From Brachypodium distachyon (Eukaryota; Streptophyta; Magnoliopsida; Poales; Poaceae), in the NCBI RefSeq assembly GCF_000005505.3, contig NC_016131.3, positions 26,775,001 to 26,839,000 of the forward strand: a stretch of DNA of 64,000 bases. Direction: 5' to 3'. Below the pieces are notes generated by a model. That model was given only the letters and a program-made list of their open reading frames with translations. It did no database searches and was not told where the DNA came from. A program made the translations under genes and the position numbers. How positions within the stretch are numbered: the stretch's first letter is position 1; every line of letters starts with the position of its first letter. Positions 33,890 through 46,900 of this stretch are shown here, piece after piece.

Positions 33890-36679
33890 CGCGGCGCCTC
33901 AGACTGAGACGCCTGAGCGAGACCTCAAACGATCACGTTGCTGCCAATCAGGCGTAGTGTTCTGCTCTCCCCTTACACTACACGTCTACGCGCACAGCAG
34001 CAGCACGAGCTAGCGCTAGCTAGAACAAACTACAATGCTCGATCTAGACTAGAAGGGAAGAACAGCAGCACGCACTGTTCACTGATTCGGTCCATTCATT
34101 TTACTGACCCGGCTCGTTGGGCCTCTGCACAGCGCACTTCATTTTCAGATAGCAACTGGAGAATTCATTCATCTACTGCATTTTTTTTTTGGCACGAGAT
34201 ACTCAGTCTGCCTGACCGGCTTAATTAATTACCGCTTTGTTTGTGAATTCTTGTATATACACGTGCGCAGTGCTACTTCTTTGGGCCACGGGATTACTGA
34301 AATTTAGTCCTGATAATACAGTTCAGGGTCCTGGTATAACTGTTAAGCTAGCAGAACCGCAGACTGTAAGAAATATTTTTTTTCTGTCAGCTGATTAGTG
34401 TCTGGTAATATCATTTTCTTTGTACAATCTTCAGAATTGATGGAGTCTGATAGTTAGGTGTATTCTTGTTTTCGGAGGCACTGTTATCCTTATTAACAAC
34501 GAAACAGTTTTTCCAATTAATCAGTGTGTCCATGTCGTCCATCATAAATGCCACAGTACAGTCTAGTGTCATCAAGGGTTTTCACTGTCAGCTGCGCCGT
34601 TGAGTCGCGGGCAAGGTAGGTTCAACGATTTAAAAGAGAACTTAATAAGGGTCTCATAAAAAGGTGCCCCAAACTACATGTCCAAGCCCGACTTCACTTG
34701 TGTACATACGCTCCAACTAGCTACTCTTTCCGATCCTAAATTGTTGTCGAAATATTACATGTATCTAAATGCTTTTTAAAAATATATACATTCATATTTG
34801 GACAAATTTAAGTCAAGAATTCAGGATGAGAGAGAGTAGTGTGCAGCGGTCCTAACCCTACAAAAATTTGCACAAAGTTCATAGACTGGTCTCGGTAGCT
34901 GCCACGACAGATGAGATGAGACATGGAGATAAGGGAGTATTCTACACGTTGTGTACGTACGTACGTACACATACGTACACACATTATCACCGGTCAATCA
35001 ATTCCTGCACGCGTGTCAAGCTGAATACGAGATATGGAGTAGGTTTATCCTGTTTCTGACAGCGCTGAAGAGCAAAGTTCGATCCGGCCGGCCGGCAGGA
35101 ACAAAAGCGGTTGGCAGGTCTTCAGTGAATGCCACTCACTCCGACGCTTCAGGACACGATCCAATGCAACCTCTCCGAACATGCAAGATCTGAAAATGAT
35201 TGATTATGGAAATGGCCATTGAATGAATGGATGCGGTGGTGCACCCATCCACCGATTGCATCGTGATTTTTTTTTATCACACGGTTATAACCGAATGCCA
35301 TTTCCAAACGTTCGAATATAAATTGTTCGTGCAAAGAAGTGTCATTCCGGTGGTAAGATCCTACGAGATCCGTCACCGGTACGACACGACCCAATTCAAT
35401 CCAAATCTTGGGGAAGATAAGCTCTGAAAATGATTGATCACGGAAGCGGCTATGGAATGAATGAATGAATGCAGTACATACACATGTACAACATACAGTT
35501 CATTCGGAGAGATCGTACAAAGTAAGTAGATACGTGCAGGGCCACTACTGACAGGCAGGCATGCATGTGTGGTTGTTGTTGTTGTTACTACTGGCGAAGT
35601 GGCAGCAAAGGCCGGATGCAATGCGAGGCAACGCAAGCAATGCTGTACAAGCAACTGCGTCTGCAAGTTCAGTGTGCCGTGTGGATCACTGCATTTAATT
35701 AATCACCAAGCGCCGTGTATAAATACGGGTCAGAGAAGTAACTATAACTGATTGTGATGGCACGTGCGCAGTTACTCTGCATTTAAACATCGATCGTCTC
35801 TGGAAGTATCCGTCCAAAAAAGAAAGAAAGAAAGAAGGAGAAACTTCGATCGTCTGCACTGCAACTCTTCATCAAGAAAAGCCGGAGTAGCTGTCAAAAT
35901 TAAACGGAGTCTGCAGCACGTTGCAGTACGGGGCGGTGGTGGTGGAGAAGAGTCCACGGAATCACGCATGGCATGCCAGCGCCAGAGCACGATGCATCTT
36001 GGCTTCCACATAATGCGTCGCCTTAGGGTCATGGACTCATGGCGGCGAGCCGAGGCCAAGCTGTTTGGTCTTGGGGTCTGTACGTTTGAAAATGTCATCA
36101 GTGAAGGCCCATCAATGCGCGGAAATGAGTCGTCCCGCTGGCCGACGGCCCGACGGACTGCGAGGCCCAAAAATGCGTCGTCCCCGCCGGAGTTGTCCTA
36201 ACGCCCGTAGGATCCGGCGCCCATGTCGCCTCGGCCAGCACGCGGGGAGTGCGTGTCTCACCGGCTGCTGGTTTGGGTGCCGATCCGAGGCCAAAACATA
36301 GCAGCTCCCCGTCCCAACCTCGACCAACGGCAATTCAGATTAACCAATGCTGTCAGCACTGATCGTTGTATCCCTCCTCCCTTTGAGTAGTAGTCAACAC
36401 ATAAACTAACTGGCCTTATTAACCATCTGTCCTGTGAATATAATTCGTTTAACCAAAAATTGTAATGTCTAGGCAGGTCATGCTATCAATGTACAAAATA
36501 TACACACCCCCCAAAAAAATCATCATTATTACTCTATACATCGTACTGTAGTATATGTCGCTAGCAAAAACGTAAAGTAGTCGCCGTTATATATGCGTCG
36601 TAAGAGAAGTACTCTATGGTGCGCTTCATGAGTAGAATGAGCTGTTAGATGGATTTCTCAAGCGTGGGAAGAGGCCGGG
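33890..36679. other. Intergenic region between two minus-strand genes
   Basis: No gene recognised. It contains a degenerate Stowaway MITE near 34722-34840, a GTAC-repeat tract near 34953-34985 and an imperfect direct repeat of about 50 bases (35184-35233 and 35416-35472). Confidence 0.6.
34722..34840. mobile_element. Degenerate Stowaway MITE
   Basis: Begins CTCTTTCCGATCCTAAATTG after TA and ends GATGAGAGAGAG before TA. The interior AAATATTACATGTATCTAAA is shared with the copy at 51541. Confidence 0.7.
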
Positions 36680-39600
36680 TTACGATGATATGTTCGCTTG
36701 CCTTCTGCTGTGTCGCTCCCCAACCATCTTCTGCCCCACATACCTATTACGTGTCAATAAGCAAGGAGAAAGTGTCAATTACTAGTTTCATAAACATTGT
36801 TCAAAAATGATCTCTATATATTCGAGAATGAATAGGAGAAGATCTGTCCCAATTCATACCTGCCCATCATCATGACTGTGGCTTGAGGATTCGTCCCAGG
36901 TGTCACGCTGAATGTCGACCCATCCACCACACGAAGAGCGCGCGTGCCGATGACCCGGAAATCCCTGTCAACAACCTTCCCAACCACACACCCTCCATGA
37001 TAGTGCCATAGCGTCGTCACGGTTCGCCTGCAGAAATCTGCGACGGCCGTGTTGTTCGTGCTCCAGTCGACTGGCAGCGTTGCCCCCACGATCCTGAAGT
37101 CCCTCCTGACAGGCCCTCTCCTGCCTTGGCTCGATGACCCTACTGTCGAACGGAATATGTCCATTGTCCTGCTCCGGAGCACTTGCGCGACACGGCGGAC
37201 CCCCACGACGCATTGTGCCAGGTCCTCGGGGCGGCTGAAGTAGTTGAAACGGACGGCAGGGGTCTCCAAGGGGTTGGGTGATGATAGCCAGAGTGAACCC
37301 TCAGATAATGGGCCAGGAACCTTTTCCATGATAGTTGCCATAGTAACATAGAGTGGGGAAGAAGGGCTGATAAAAGGACCGGCAGGGCGCAGCATAGGAG
37401 CAAGGGGGACAATGTATGACGCAGCCTCGAGGTAGGAGGCAGTTCCATTAGCAGAAGGGATGCCAACTACCTGGATAAGGGAGTGGTCAATAGGGACTGA
37501 TGGGATGATGGAGATGCCGTTACGAGGGTTGTCAAACATATGCTTGCCAACATCAGGGGCATCAGCAGAATTGGGGATGCCGAGGGACGTAAGATCACTA
37601 GCAGGACCAATGCCACTGAGAAGCAGCAGTTGGGGACTTCCTAGGGCACCTGCAGAAAGTATGACCTCCCCACCTGGGCGCAACAGGGCATGGTGCTGCT
37701 GGAGAAGACGGTCCTGGTACACAACGCCAACTGCTGCTACTGCTGGTCTAGACCTTCCACGGCGCGCGGCTGGATAAATACAGCAAAAGGGCAAAATTCA
37801 GTCATAATTGGACAATTCAAGCACGAAAAATATATGTGCTGGTACATGAAACAATAGACAGACTAGTTCTTCTAGTAGCTAACATGGGAATGACTTAATC
37901 TAGTACCATCACATTCCGACAAATAAGCCTTGCTTTTTCCTGGATTTTATTTAACAAACATGAGTGAACATTAATAAATGTTCATAGAAGCATTAGCATG
38001 TGGTGGCAGCTATAAAAAAAATGCTTACTGCGTTCAGTAATTCAATCTGGCCTGAGATTTCTGAAATGCTTGATCAACATATGGTCACTGATTTGAATCT
38101 AATATATTCTCATTTTGAAAATATAACTCAAATAACCAAATTATCAATTACTAACATGCAGGTTTCTGCTGCCATATGAATAATTATCAATAATGTACAA
38201 TTTCGGAGTGCTTTGGAGCTCTATGCAGAATAGTTTCGTGGAGAACTCTGCATACGCCGAAGAGCTGGTGCCTGTGCTGGGACCTAAGGTTGTGCAAGAT
38301 GGATCACTTTAGTAGCACTTTGGGGCAAAAGGTGTTGGCACCATTAAGAATAGGATGGCTCTCAGGAAAGTAAGGACAACAAGAGGCAGTGGTGGAGCAT
38401 TTGCCATAACCCAAATACAACAGAAGCTGTTAATTTTTGAATTGGACCAAGTCAGAGGACTACTAATGTCGTTCTGTTACAAGATTCTTCAGCATTACTT
38501 GAACATAAAGGAAAAAATGCAGAGCTACCAGTTGACCAGTACATACTTTGCTATAGGCACGAGTCTGGAAAATGAAAATCTTGTTCGTGAAATCTACAAA
38601 AACCTCAGTTAGCTACCTGCTAAAGTAATTCGATCACAAATGCAGCCCAGAAACCTCTTTCATTCTCAGTCTCAGAAAAGCTTGAAGGGAATAGGTAAGG
38701 CTACTCAGAAGTAGTATATCTCATACAGATGCCAACAAACAAACAACAGAAAAAGTGTGTTCACCCTCTGCTGTGCACAAAGGATTTTGGCTCGGCTTAT
38801 GCACTCAGAAATCAGCATTAGTCTAGAATCTTCTCTATTATGTGTGCCTGTGAGCCGGAAGCTATTATGATTAAATTTACAGCAGACGGCTTCTTTCTAG
38901 AAATCAAACATTCAGATGATTGACATGATCAAACAAATATTAGTAGTAGAAACTGATGAGTACTGCAAACATCATTTACTAATAGGTGCAGAGAACAGGA
39001 ATGGCTGTTATGCACCAAATAGATTCATCAAATGAACATACCAAATGCTAATTTGATGGCGGTTATGCACCAATGTGGCAAACAGATTCATTTTTTCAGA
39101 AGTACAGCCATTTGAGCAAACAAAGCAAGAAGTACAAGAATACATGACTCACCAGGATCAATAGGGTTAATGATGATGCGGGTAACCGTAGCACGGATAG
39201 CAACATGGAGACGACCAGGACGGGCAAAAGCAAGGAGGTCCGCAGCGCTGTGGCGGCGCCCTGATGCATCAAAGGTGGTGGCACCAATCTTAGTGCCAGT
39301 GACATGCTCCACCGTGAAGCCGTTCCACGGCGTCACATTAGCTTCCAGCAGTGCAGCGCGTACCGCCGCCTGCCACCCATGCACCTCCGGCTGGAATGCC
39401 AGCTCTTGCTCCACCCACTCATATGATGCATTCACCAGACGCATGTCCCAATCCGTTACCTCAGCACCCTGAGTCTCCAATAATCAACAAAAGTAAAAAT
39501 CAATGATTTATCTCACCCGTGGCATATATACCAAAAGCAACAAAATGTAGAGGAAGGATGCATGGAGAAACTTAACTGACCTCCCCTTGGCCCTGAAACC

Positions 39601-40170
39601 AGCTCGGGTGCGCGCGGGAGTAGAACCCGGCATTGATGGCGGTGCCGCCGCCGAGCACCCGTGCGCGCACGTTGGCGACGCCGTCCTCGGAGCTGAACGC
39701 CTGCGCGGGCGCGTCGGACTCGGGCGAAGGGTCCGCGAGCGCGAGCGTCCTGACGAACCCTCCCGCGGTGGCGAGCGCCGGGAACTCGCTGGGCGCGCCG
39801 CCGCGCTCGAGCAGGAGCACGCGCCCGCCCCCCGGCCCCGCCAGCGTGGCCGCGAGCGGGCACCCCGCCGCGCCGCCCCCGACCACGATGTAGTCGTACT
39901 CCTCCTGCTCCTCCCCCGCCGCGTCCGCCACGTACCGCGCGTACCCCGGCGGCGCCCCTGCGAGAGGAAACAAACCATCAGCCCCCGCGGCCAGATCTCA
40001 CGGAATTTACTCGATCCCTATGGACCAAATCGGGGCAGGAATTCGAGGCGCGGGCAAGCGTGTTTGGTTGATTGATTACCTCCGAAGGGGCGGGACTGGG
40101 CCGCGGCGAGGGAGGGGAGCAGTGCCACCAGGAGGAGGAAGAATCTGAGGCGTGCTGGAGCGGCAGCCAT
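36680..40170 (-). CDS. HOTHEAD-like GMC oxidoreductase (FAD-dependent)
   Basis: Five minus-strand exons, 40170-40080, 39957-39581, 39468-39153, 37769-36860 and 36743-36680, join in frame to 585 residues; Arabidopsis HOTHEAD has 594. HOTHEAD is needed for cuticle and floral-organ separation, and is proposed to oxidise omega-hydroxy fatty acids to dicarboxylic cutin monomers. The N-terminus is a signal peptide (RLRFFLLLVALLPSLAAAQS). The FAD dinucleotide motif VVGGGAAGCPLA is at residues 55-66, LGGGTAINAGFYSRA follows, the GMC signature GALGSPQLLLLSGIG is in exon 4, and the catalytic His region (LWHYHGGCVVG) and NPQATVMMMGRY close the fold. The last intron (114 bases) interrupts the codon for the Arg of GRY; if retained, a different short C-terminus results. 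Introns split codons, and all junctions are GT/AG. Confidence 0.92.
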
Positions 40171-42300
40171 GGCAAGGACGAGGGCTAGGGTTTGTGTGGG
40201 GGAAATGGTGTGTGGGTTTCGAGGGGAAGCTGCTGCCTGTGGCGAGCGGAGAAGACGAAGCGGGGAGTGGAGGGAAACGGAAATGGGGTGGACGAAAGGA
40301 AGGTCGTTGTTACGGGTAAACGGGGTCTGTGTCGTGCCGCTTCTGAATTTGGTGGGCTTCTGAAACGGTTCTACAAGAGAGATTCAGCTCGTTGGGCCAG
40401 ATTGGACGCGGCAAACCTTGTGGAGGCCCGTATAAGTGCTCTCCGTCCCATGTTGACAGGCCCGTTTTAGGCCTGCTATGCTTTGGGCTGAAATTTCGAG
40501 GAGTGTGGTACATGTAGCTCTTTTTTTCGAAATCTTTTTTTTCCTGCCAGTCCGATAGATCATATATGCAGCAGCAGATTGCCAATGTCTCTTTTGTTTT
40601 CTGCGCATCCCGTGCACTGCAGAGGCAGCAAGGCCGGCAATCCTTCCACTTGGCGCTGGCTGCTGCCTCCCACCGCGCGGCACCGTCTCGATCCACTGGC
40701 TGCCTGTGCCGATCCATCGGCCTAAATAGATCACGCTGTCCCCACATCACAGGACACTACTGCTGGTGCATCTCCCTTAAACAGCCACTGGCCGCACGCC
40801 GCAATCTTGCACGGATCGCGCGCGACTCCTCATAATCCTCTTCTTAAACCGAGAAGTTCAGAAGCATAATACTGCTGTGATCCGAGCCCCGATTCGATCC
40901 GGAACAGCAAACAACTTGTGGGCGCACATGCCTGCGACGCGATCCATCCATCTCACGTACTCCCGGCCGGCCGGCCTCTCAAACAGAGAACGCCGTGTTC
41001 TTCCGACGTCCTCACGTTGGCCATGGCGTGGTCGCATATAAAATGCCCCGAGAGATCCACCGGGAGGGAACACCATCGATCTCCACAAAATTCTCCTGTC
41101 GATAGGTCGCCGCTGGACGGCTGGAGGCGAATCCACTACAAAGATGTACCAACACGTCGCCCGCGCGCGCCTTAATTTTGCGTATCATTGCCAACGAATA
41201 ATGTCCTCTCATGCGCGCATGCATGACACCTACCGATCGATCGAAACCCATTTCTTCTCCTCGTTTCGAGGAGAGAGTTGGGCATTTCTTTAAGAGCTAG
41301 CTATCGTGATTACTCGCATCTCTGATGATTATATACTACAGTGTACGCTCCTGTCATTAGATCTTGGCAGGGATAGACTAATTAACCAGTCGTGATCGGT
41401 TAGCTCCGGAGATCGATCCGCGTGCCGCGAGAGAGGGGTCATTGGTCATCCAGAGCATCCATCGATCGGCACAGCGGAATATAATCTTAAAATGCATATC
41501 TGAGCCGATTAATTAAAGAACTGCAATGATGCAGAGAACCGCAGACGCAATGGTGTATTAGAGTCAAATTAATCATGCACAAACATGCATGACCGGTTCT
41601 CCTATACAATGTACATGTATGCCACGATTTACTCATCGATCCACAACTTGCTTAGTACTATTGTTATCTTACGAGATCGTTTAAAAGATCGTCAAGTTCA
41701 TGGCCTACTAGGACAACGGGAGGAATAATGAACACATGCACGCGCAACTAGGCAGCAGGCCAGTACTAGTTAAATCAGCAGAACCTTCACAAGTAGGCGT
41801 GCTAGTGTGCTGGAGCTAGTGGTAGCCCCAGCTAGCTGTTCCAACTGTGTGTCAAAACGTGATTGCCTTGTGTTTAGTGGGGCAATAATTGGGATCGATC
41901 TGGGTAAGGACAAGGTTCTGTTCCCTCGTGAGTGGCGAGCATGCGTGTTTATTCAATTGAGCATCAGGCCCATAATGCTCACGGGCCCGTTTAATTAGCT
42001 AGCTAGCTAATAGTGGAGTGAGAAAAAAAAGCAACTTGGACGGATGCGTCCATCAAGTTGATCTCAATCATGTACCACTAGATCAGGCTAGCTAGCTGGA
42101 GGAGTAGTAGAACATCTTTTGCACAAAGCAGCCAGAGGAATTAAAGCAAGGCATCAGGGCCGCCAAAACCAGAAAAGGGATGTATAATACTGGTGTGTAA
42201 TCGAAGCATGAGACATGATAATAACAGGATTGTTTATGAGAGATGGTTGCTCTGATCGGCAGTGATTCGGTTGTCCACTCGCTCTGAAAATGCGGCTGTT

Positions 42301-42636
42301 AGGCCCTGTATAACGGGGTGACGTCAGCCTTCTCTCAGCGATGCCACGTAAGATAAAATCTGATGTGGAAGAAAAAAAACAAAGAAAAGTCACAAGCCTT
42401 CTCTTAATTAAGAGATGATCTTTTCATAAGAATGATAAGACAAAGATAAGGCAAATTTACCATTTACTAGATTTAACCTTTTCTTAGCATTTGTTTAGTT
42501 AATTTTATTCATCTAAACATTAATTTTAAGATAGAACACTAAGAGATAACCCATTGTACAACATATTTTGTTGTCTTTTCAAATTAACGTGAAATGCCTA
42601 AGATAAGACAGTTTTATCAACCATTGTACATGTCCT
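42301..42636. mobile_element. Candidate non-autonomous DNA transposon (MITE)
   Basis: A 336-base AT-rich segment with imperfect terminal inverted repeats: AGGCCCTGTATAACGG at the left, and AGGACATGTACAATGG as reverse complement at the right (12 of 16 match). Internal ATAAGAC/AAGATAA patches recur in both orientations. No clear target duplication was seen, so the superfamily is not assigned. Confidence 0.5.
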
Positions 42637-43260
42637 TGATTGCCACACAGCTTTCTTTTCCGGCTCAGAATCATGCGCCGAATATGATCCTCTGCTCACA
42701 GTTAAATTAATCGCGCTGGTAGGTCCTGCTACTAATAATTTGGCGCGAATCCACCTGTCCGAATTTTATACTCGCTCCGTACGAATGGAGTATTTGTTAC
42801 CCAATGGAACGTCGGAAAACAAGCTGAGCAAAACGGAAGAAAGTTCAGCAACATGTACTTCGAAGAAGAAAAGCACAGCTAGCACATGAAGATGCCAAAG
42901 CTTTCCAGGAACCAAAACGGTCAGGGTGACAGCTGAAAGATAGATGAGCCAACGATCTAATCAGGATCGCCATCCATACATCGTGTCCGTCCATTAGCAG
43001 CTGGACTGACGGAGCTGGAGCGAGCCCCGGGACGACACGGGGTGCAGCCTCCCGGGGACAGGAAATGACCCGCGAGATCGATCAAGTCGCAGGCAGCAGC
43101 AAATCCGTCAAGTCACATCTTCCCTTCCTACTGCTACCTTCTCCCACGACCTCGGATTTGCGGTCGTGACTTGTGAGATTACCCGGCGGTGCGTGTGAGT
43201 TGTCGAATTCCGTGAGGAGGATCGAGGCGGTCACCGGCGCTGGCGCTGCTCTGCTAGCTA

Positions 43261-43292
43261 TGGATGGGGACGACGAAGATTTCAGGGACAGG
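43261..43292 (+). other. Possible orphan first coding exon
   Basis: An ATG after a leader-like stretch encodes MDGDDEDFRD and is directly followed by CAGGTGAAAA, a plausible splice donor. No downstream exon was recognised in the next 5 kb. It could be the 5' end of a truncated gene, or chance. Confidence 0.2.
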
Positions 43293-43477
43293 TGAAAAGG
43301 ATCTCCCCGCCCGGTATCCTTGACCCCTGCGTCTACTCATCACGTCGCGTCTGTCTTGCCGGTTTCGTCAAGCAATCCGCGCACTTTCCCAAGGCACCGA
43401 GCTTTCCTTCGAGGCTGTTTGCTTCACGACCAATACTGACCGTGCCAATATTTTGGCTCGCCCGCTTTATTTGGCCT

Positions 43478-43932
43478 TCGTTTGGTTTGGGACCAAAAAT
43501 TTGGCTCGCCCATGCCAGTGCCGGCGCGCCCGCGGTATCCCAGCTAGTAGAGAGTTGGCGAGTTGGGGGCGGGCGAATGCTTCGCCAAAGAATTGGCAAG
43601 CCGCTCACCATGGTGGGCCCCAGCAAACATGTATACGGCTGCATTCGTGCATGTATGTTCTTTTCTCATTGCTCTGGCTATACGGCTGCATGCATGTACG
43701 TTCCTTGCACTGGTTGAGAAGTACATTAGCTAAAAAATCGAAGAACACAAAGCATCGTGGTTAATTGTTTGAGTACTAAGATGGCTGCAAACCAAATGTA
43801 GACTAAAAAGTTTGTCAAAAATTGGTCATTACAATTGACAACAATCCAAACAACATCTATTTGCCAAAATTTTGGTCATGCCAAAGTTTGCCAATTTTTT
43901 GATGGGGTTAGTTGGGGCTCAAACCAAACACA
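43478..43932. mobile_element. Candidate MITE with GTTTGGTTTG ends
   Basis: The left end reads CGTTTGGTTTGGGACCAAAA. The right end in reverse complement reads TGTTTGGTTTGAGCCCCAA. Interior short repeats (TTTGGCTCGCC, GCCAAAATTTTGG, GCCAATTTTTTG) resemble grass MITEs of this end type. The borders are approximate. Confidence 0.4.
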
Positions 43933-46900
43933 CTCGAAATTTTCTGTTCCTTTTTGCCCACATTGTCCATGAAGTGGCACGTGCTGGTACCGACGTTCAA
44001 TATTTCTTTCGAGCATTAAAACGTCGGGGAGAAAAAAACTGACGAGTTGGTCTGACATGCGGCGGACGAAATGTGGGTTCATTCACGAGGCCTTTTTCAC
44101 CTGTCTGTCATACTGGCACGTGCGGGTACCTCGTTGTCGATAAATCATGGCGGCAACTTGTCTTTGACGGCATGGCTCGATCGATCGTGGCCGAATTTGT
44201 TGTGTGGGGCGTGTGCGCGTGCGTGTGTGTGAGAGAAGTGGGCGAGGCCGAGGGCTTGGGAGATGAATCGATCGATCGGCAAAGCAAAGCAAAGCACAGG
44301 GAACATTTTAGCTACGCGTGACACCGGGATATGGGTCCTGTTCCATGGCCAGGCGTCATGACCGGACCACCACGCCGCGCCGTGCCGACGGCCGAGCTGC
44401 AGATCGAGCCGTGCACGCAACGCACGGGGATGGGGTGGAATGGGAATTGGGATGGCGCGCGCCCACACATGCCAGCGGTCGATCCGGGGCCAGCACGTAC
44501 GTACGGAGCTAGCAAGGCGCGTGCATGATGGGGCCTGAGTCGTAACGCTACGTGCTGGCTCCAAATTAAGGTCACGCAACGCTTGCGAAGCACACAAGCT
44601 GGAAGGGGGGTGCGGTGTCCGCGTCCTTGTCGATCGATGGGCATCAGGATGGGTCATGGGAGCGGCCCTGAAGTGGACACTAGTGTCAATCCTGTCTCGG
44701 CAAGTGCATGAGCTACACACCACCGTCAGTTAAAACTTAGTACACTGTCTAGGAGATCGCGTGCCCGGTGTCCTGGTCATATGTGCGCCGCCCCGGTCTC
44801 AGTAGTTCCTTGCCCGCTTAAACACGCAATCTATCGGGAAACACAGACGGCTCGTGAGTAAAAAAAACCGGAATTGAGAAGTCGGTGGTCTATTGTACAT
44901 ATACTTTCTTTTTATTTCTAATATTGCGTTGCAGAGTTTCTGCCTTTTTCGGAAAAAAAAAAGCGAAACGACACAACTGCCGATGGGGTCAGATTCAATT
45001 CACCCACCGTTGTAAAAAAAACTCCACGTCCCTGTCCGTCTCCCGTAAACACGCGCCGCGACCGTGGACGGCAGCGCGGGCGCGCGGTTCATTTGCACGC
45101 ACTCCACCGTCGCCTCGGCTGTACAACTAGCTGCTGGGCTGCTGCCTGTCCGTGTCCACGTGACGCCGATGCCTGACCGAATTCTCTCGCTGCCCGGTCT
45201 TCTTCCGGATTCTCTTCTTCCTTCACATACAGCTCCGATCCGGTCCTCCGGCCCCGTCGTTTTCGATCTCCGGTTCTCCACCGTCGAATTCCGCGGGTTT
45301 CATCGGCATCTTCTCCCGTCACGATCCTTCAATCGCGCGGACCCTTGGCAGTCACCAATACTGCTACTGCTCGTCCTGTTAGTCAGTGGCATGGCATCAT
45401 CTCGATAGATTCTCTAATCGGACCGCATAATAATCGGTACACGCGCGTGATATATGCTCATGGCATCATGTCTTGTCCTTGATTTGACCAGAAACGGTGC
45501 CCGCTGTTGTGTTGATTCACGCATGCATGCGCGCCCGGCCGGCCTTAATTTTCTCGGCTCATTATCACTGCAAGGCTTGGTTTTACAGATCGAGGGGGGT
45601 AATAGAACTGTCCGTTCGGGATGTATCCCTACACACGTTGTTTGACAGAAGCTAGCTCTGCAGAATGGTGGGTGGCAACGGGGGATTCATTCCTTCACAA
45701 TTTAAAGCGATCACGGTGTAAAATGGGCACGTCACAAAGCGGAGTATTTGATTAAGCGCAGGTGTCAGTCAGAGCGCTTTGTTAACCCATTGACTTTCAA
45801 TTTTTCTGAAATATTAACTCATTGACTTTCTGTGGGCTACTACTACTACCACTGCTAGCTTTTAGACGGAGGCGACTTGAGACAAATCATGGGGATTTTA
45901 TACTGTTTAAACGGATCCAGATCGATCGATAATTCGATATGGCTGTCACCTGTCAACCGCGCTGGAAAAAGATGCAGATCTCCTCATCGACAGAGCCAGC
46001 TGCCAACTATATACGGAGTGCATACTTATCTCATCACTGAAAAAACCCACTAAATACATCTCCATCTCTTTCCTGATTACTGTTTTCTTTCCGTAAGAAA
46101 AAGAAATATCTCACCTGATCTTCTTCTACGTAGTACAACACGCACTATTACACTGATCGGTGACCATGATCAAGATGAACGTAATTTGGGGATGAAGATG
46201 GCCAGCATCATGTCTTGCTCCACTCCAATATATGGTTCACAACTCGCACTCATGTCGCCATACGGGACGTGCGTGGTTCGGGCTCGCGCCCAGCGCGGGC
46301 GAGACAGCCGTCTTTGTCGCCCGAGTAACACCACACATGGCATGCGTGTACCTTCCTAACACATTTCTTTATTTTGATTTTTGAGTCGTCGGCACAGACA
46401 AACGATTTTTATTGTTGGCACAGTAGCTGTACACGCTCTGCTAGTACTTAATTTTTGCAGGAGGTACTGTACGCATTTTCTCGAAGGCAGGAGGAAGGAT
46501 CTGGAAGGTATGAATCTTAAACTAGCATGTACATACCCGAGCGAAAAAGATGCAAAATGCTCTCTCTTTCATAATTTTTTAGTAGTTTATAGGTTGTCTT
46601 AAATCAATTTTGCCAATTTTGATAAGGTTTATAGGAAAAACATAAACATTTATAACACCAAAGAAATGTAATATGAAAGTATATTTTGATAACGGTTTTG
46701 CTTTTCTTAGGCGACTGAGAAATAACGATTTCTTAGTCGATGATAACAACATTTTAATTCAATCATTGAGATTAGTATAAGATTAATTAGGTCCGATGCA
46801 TAATAAAATTTTCATCGGATGGCTATGATTGTTGACCAAGAAATATCTATTTCTTAGGCAACTGAAAAATGGACATTCCCATTTGATAATGGTTCTAATA

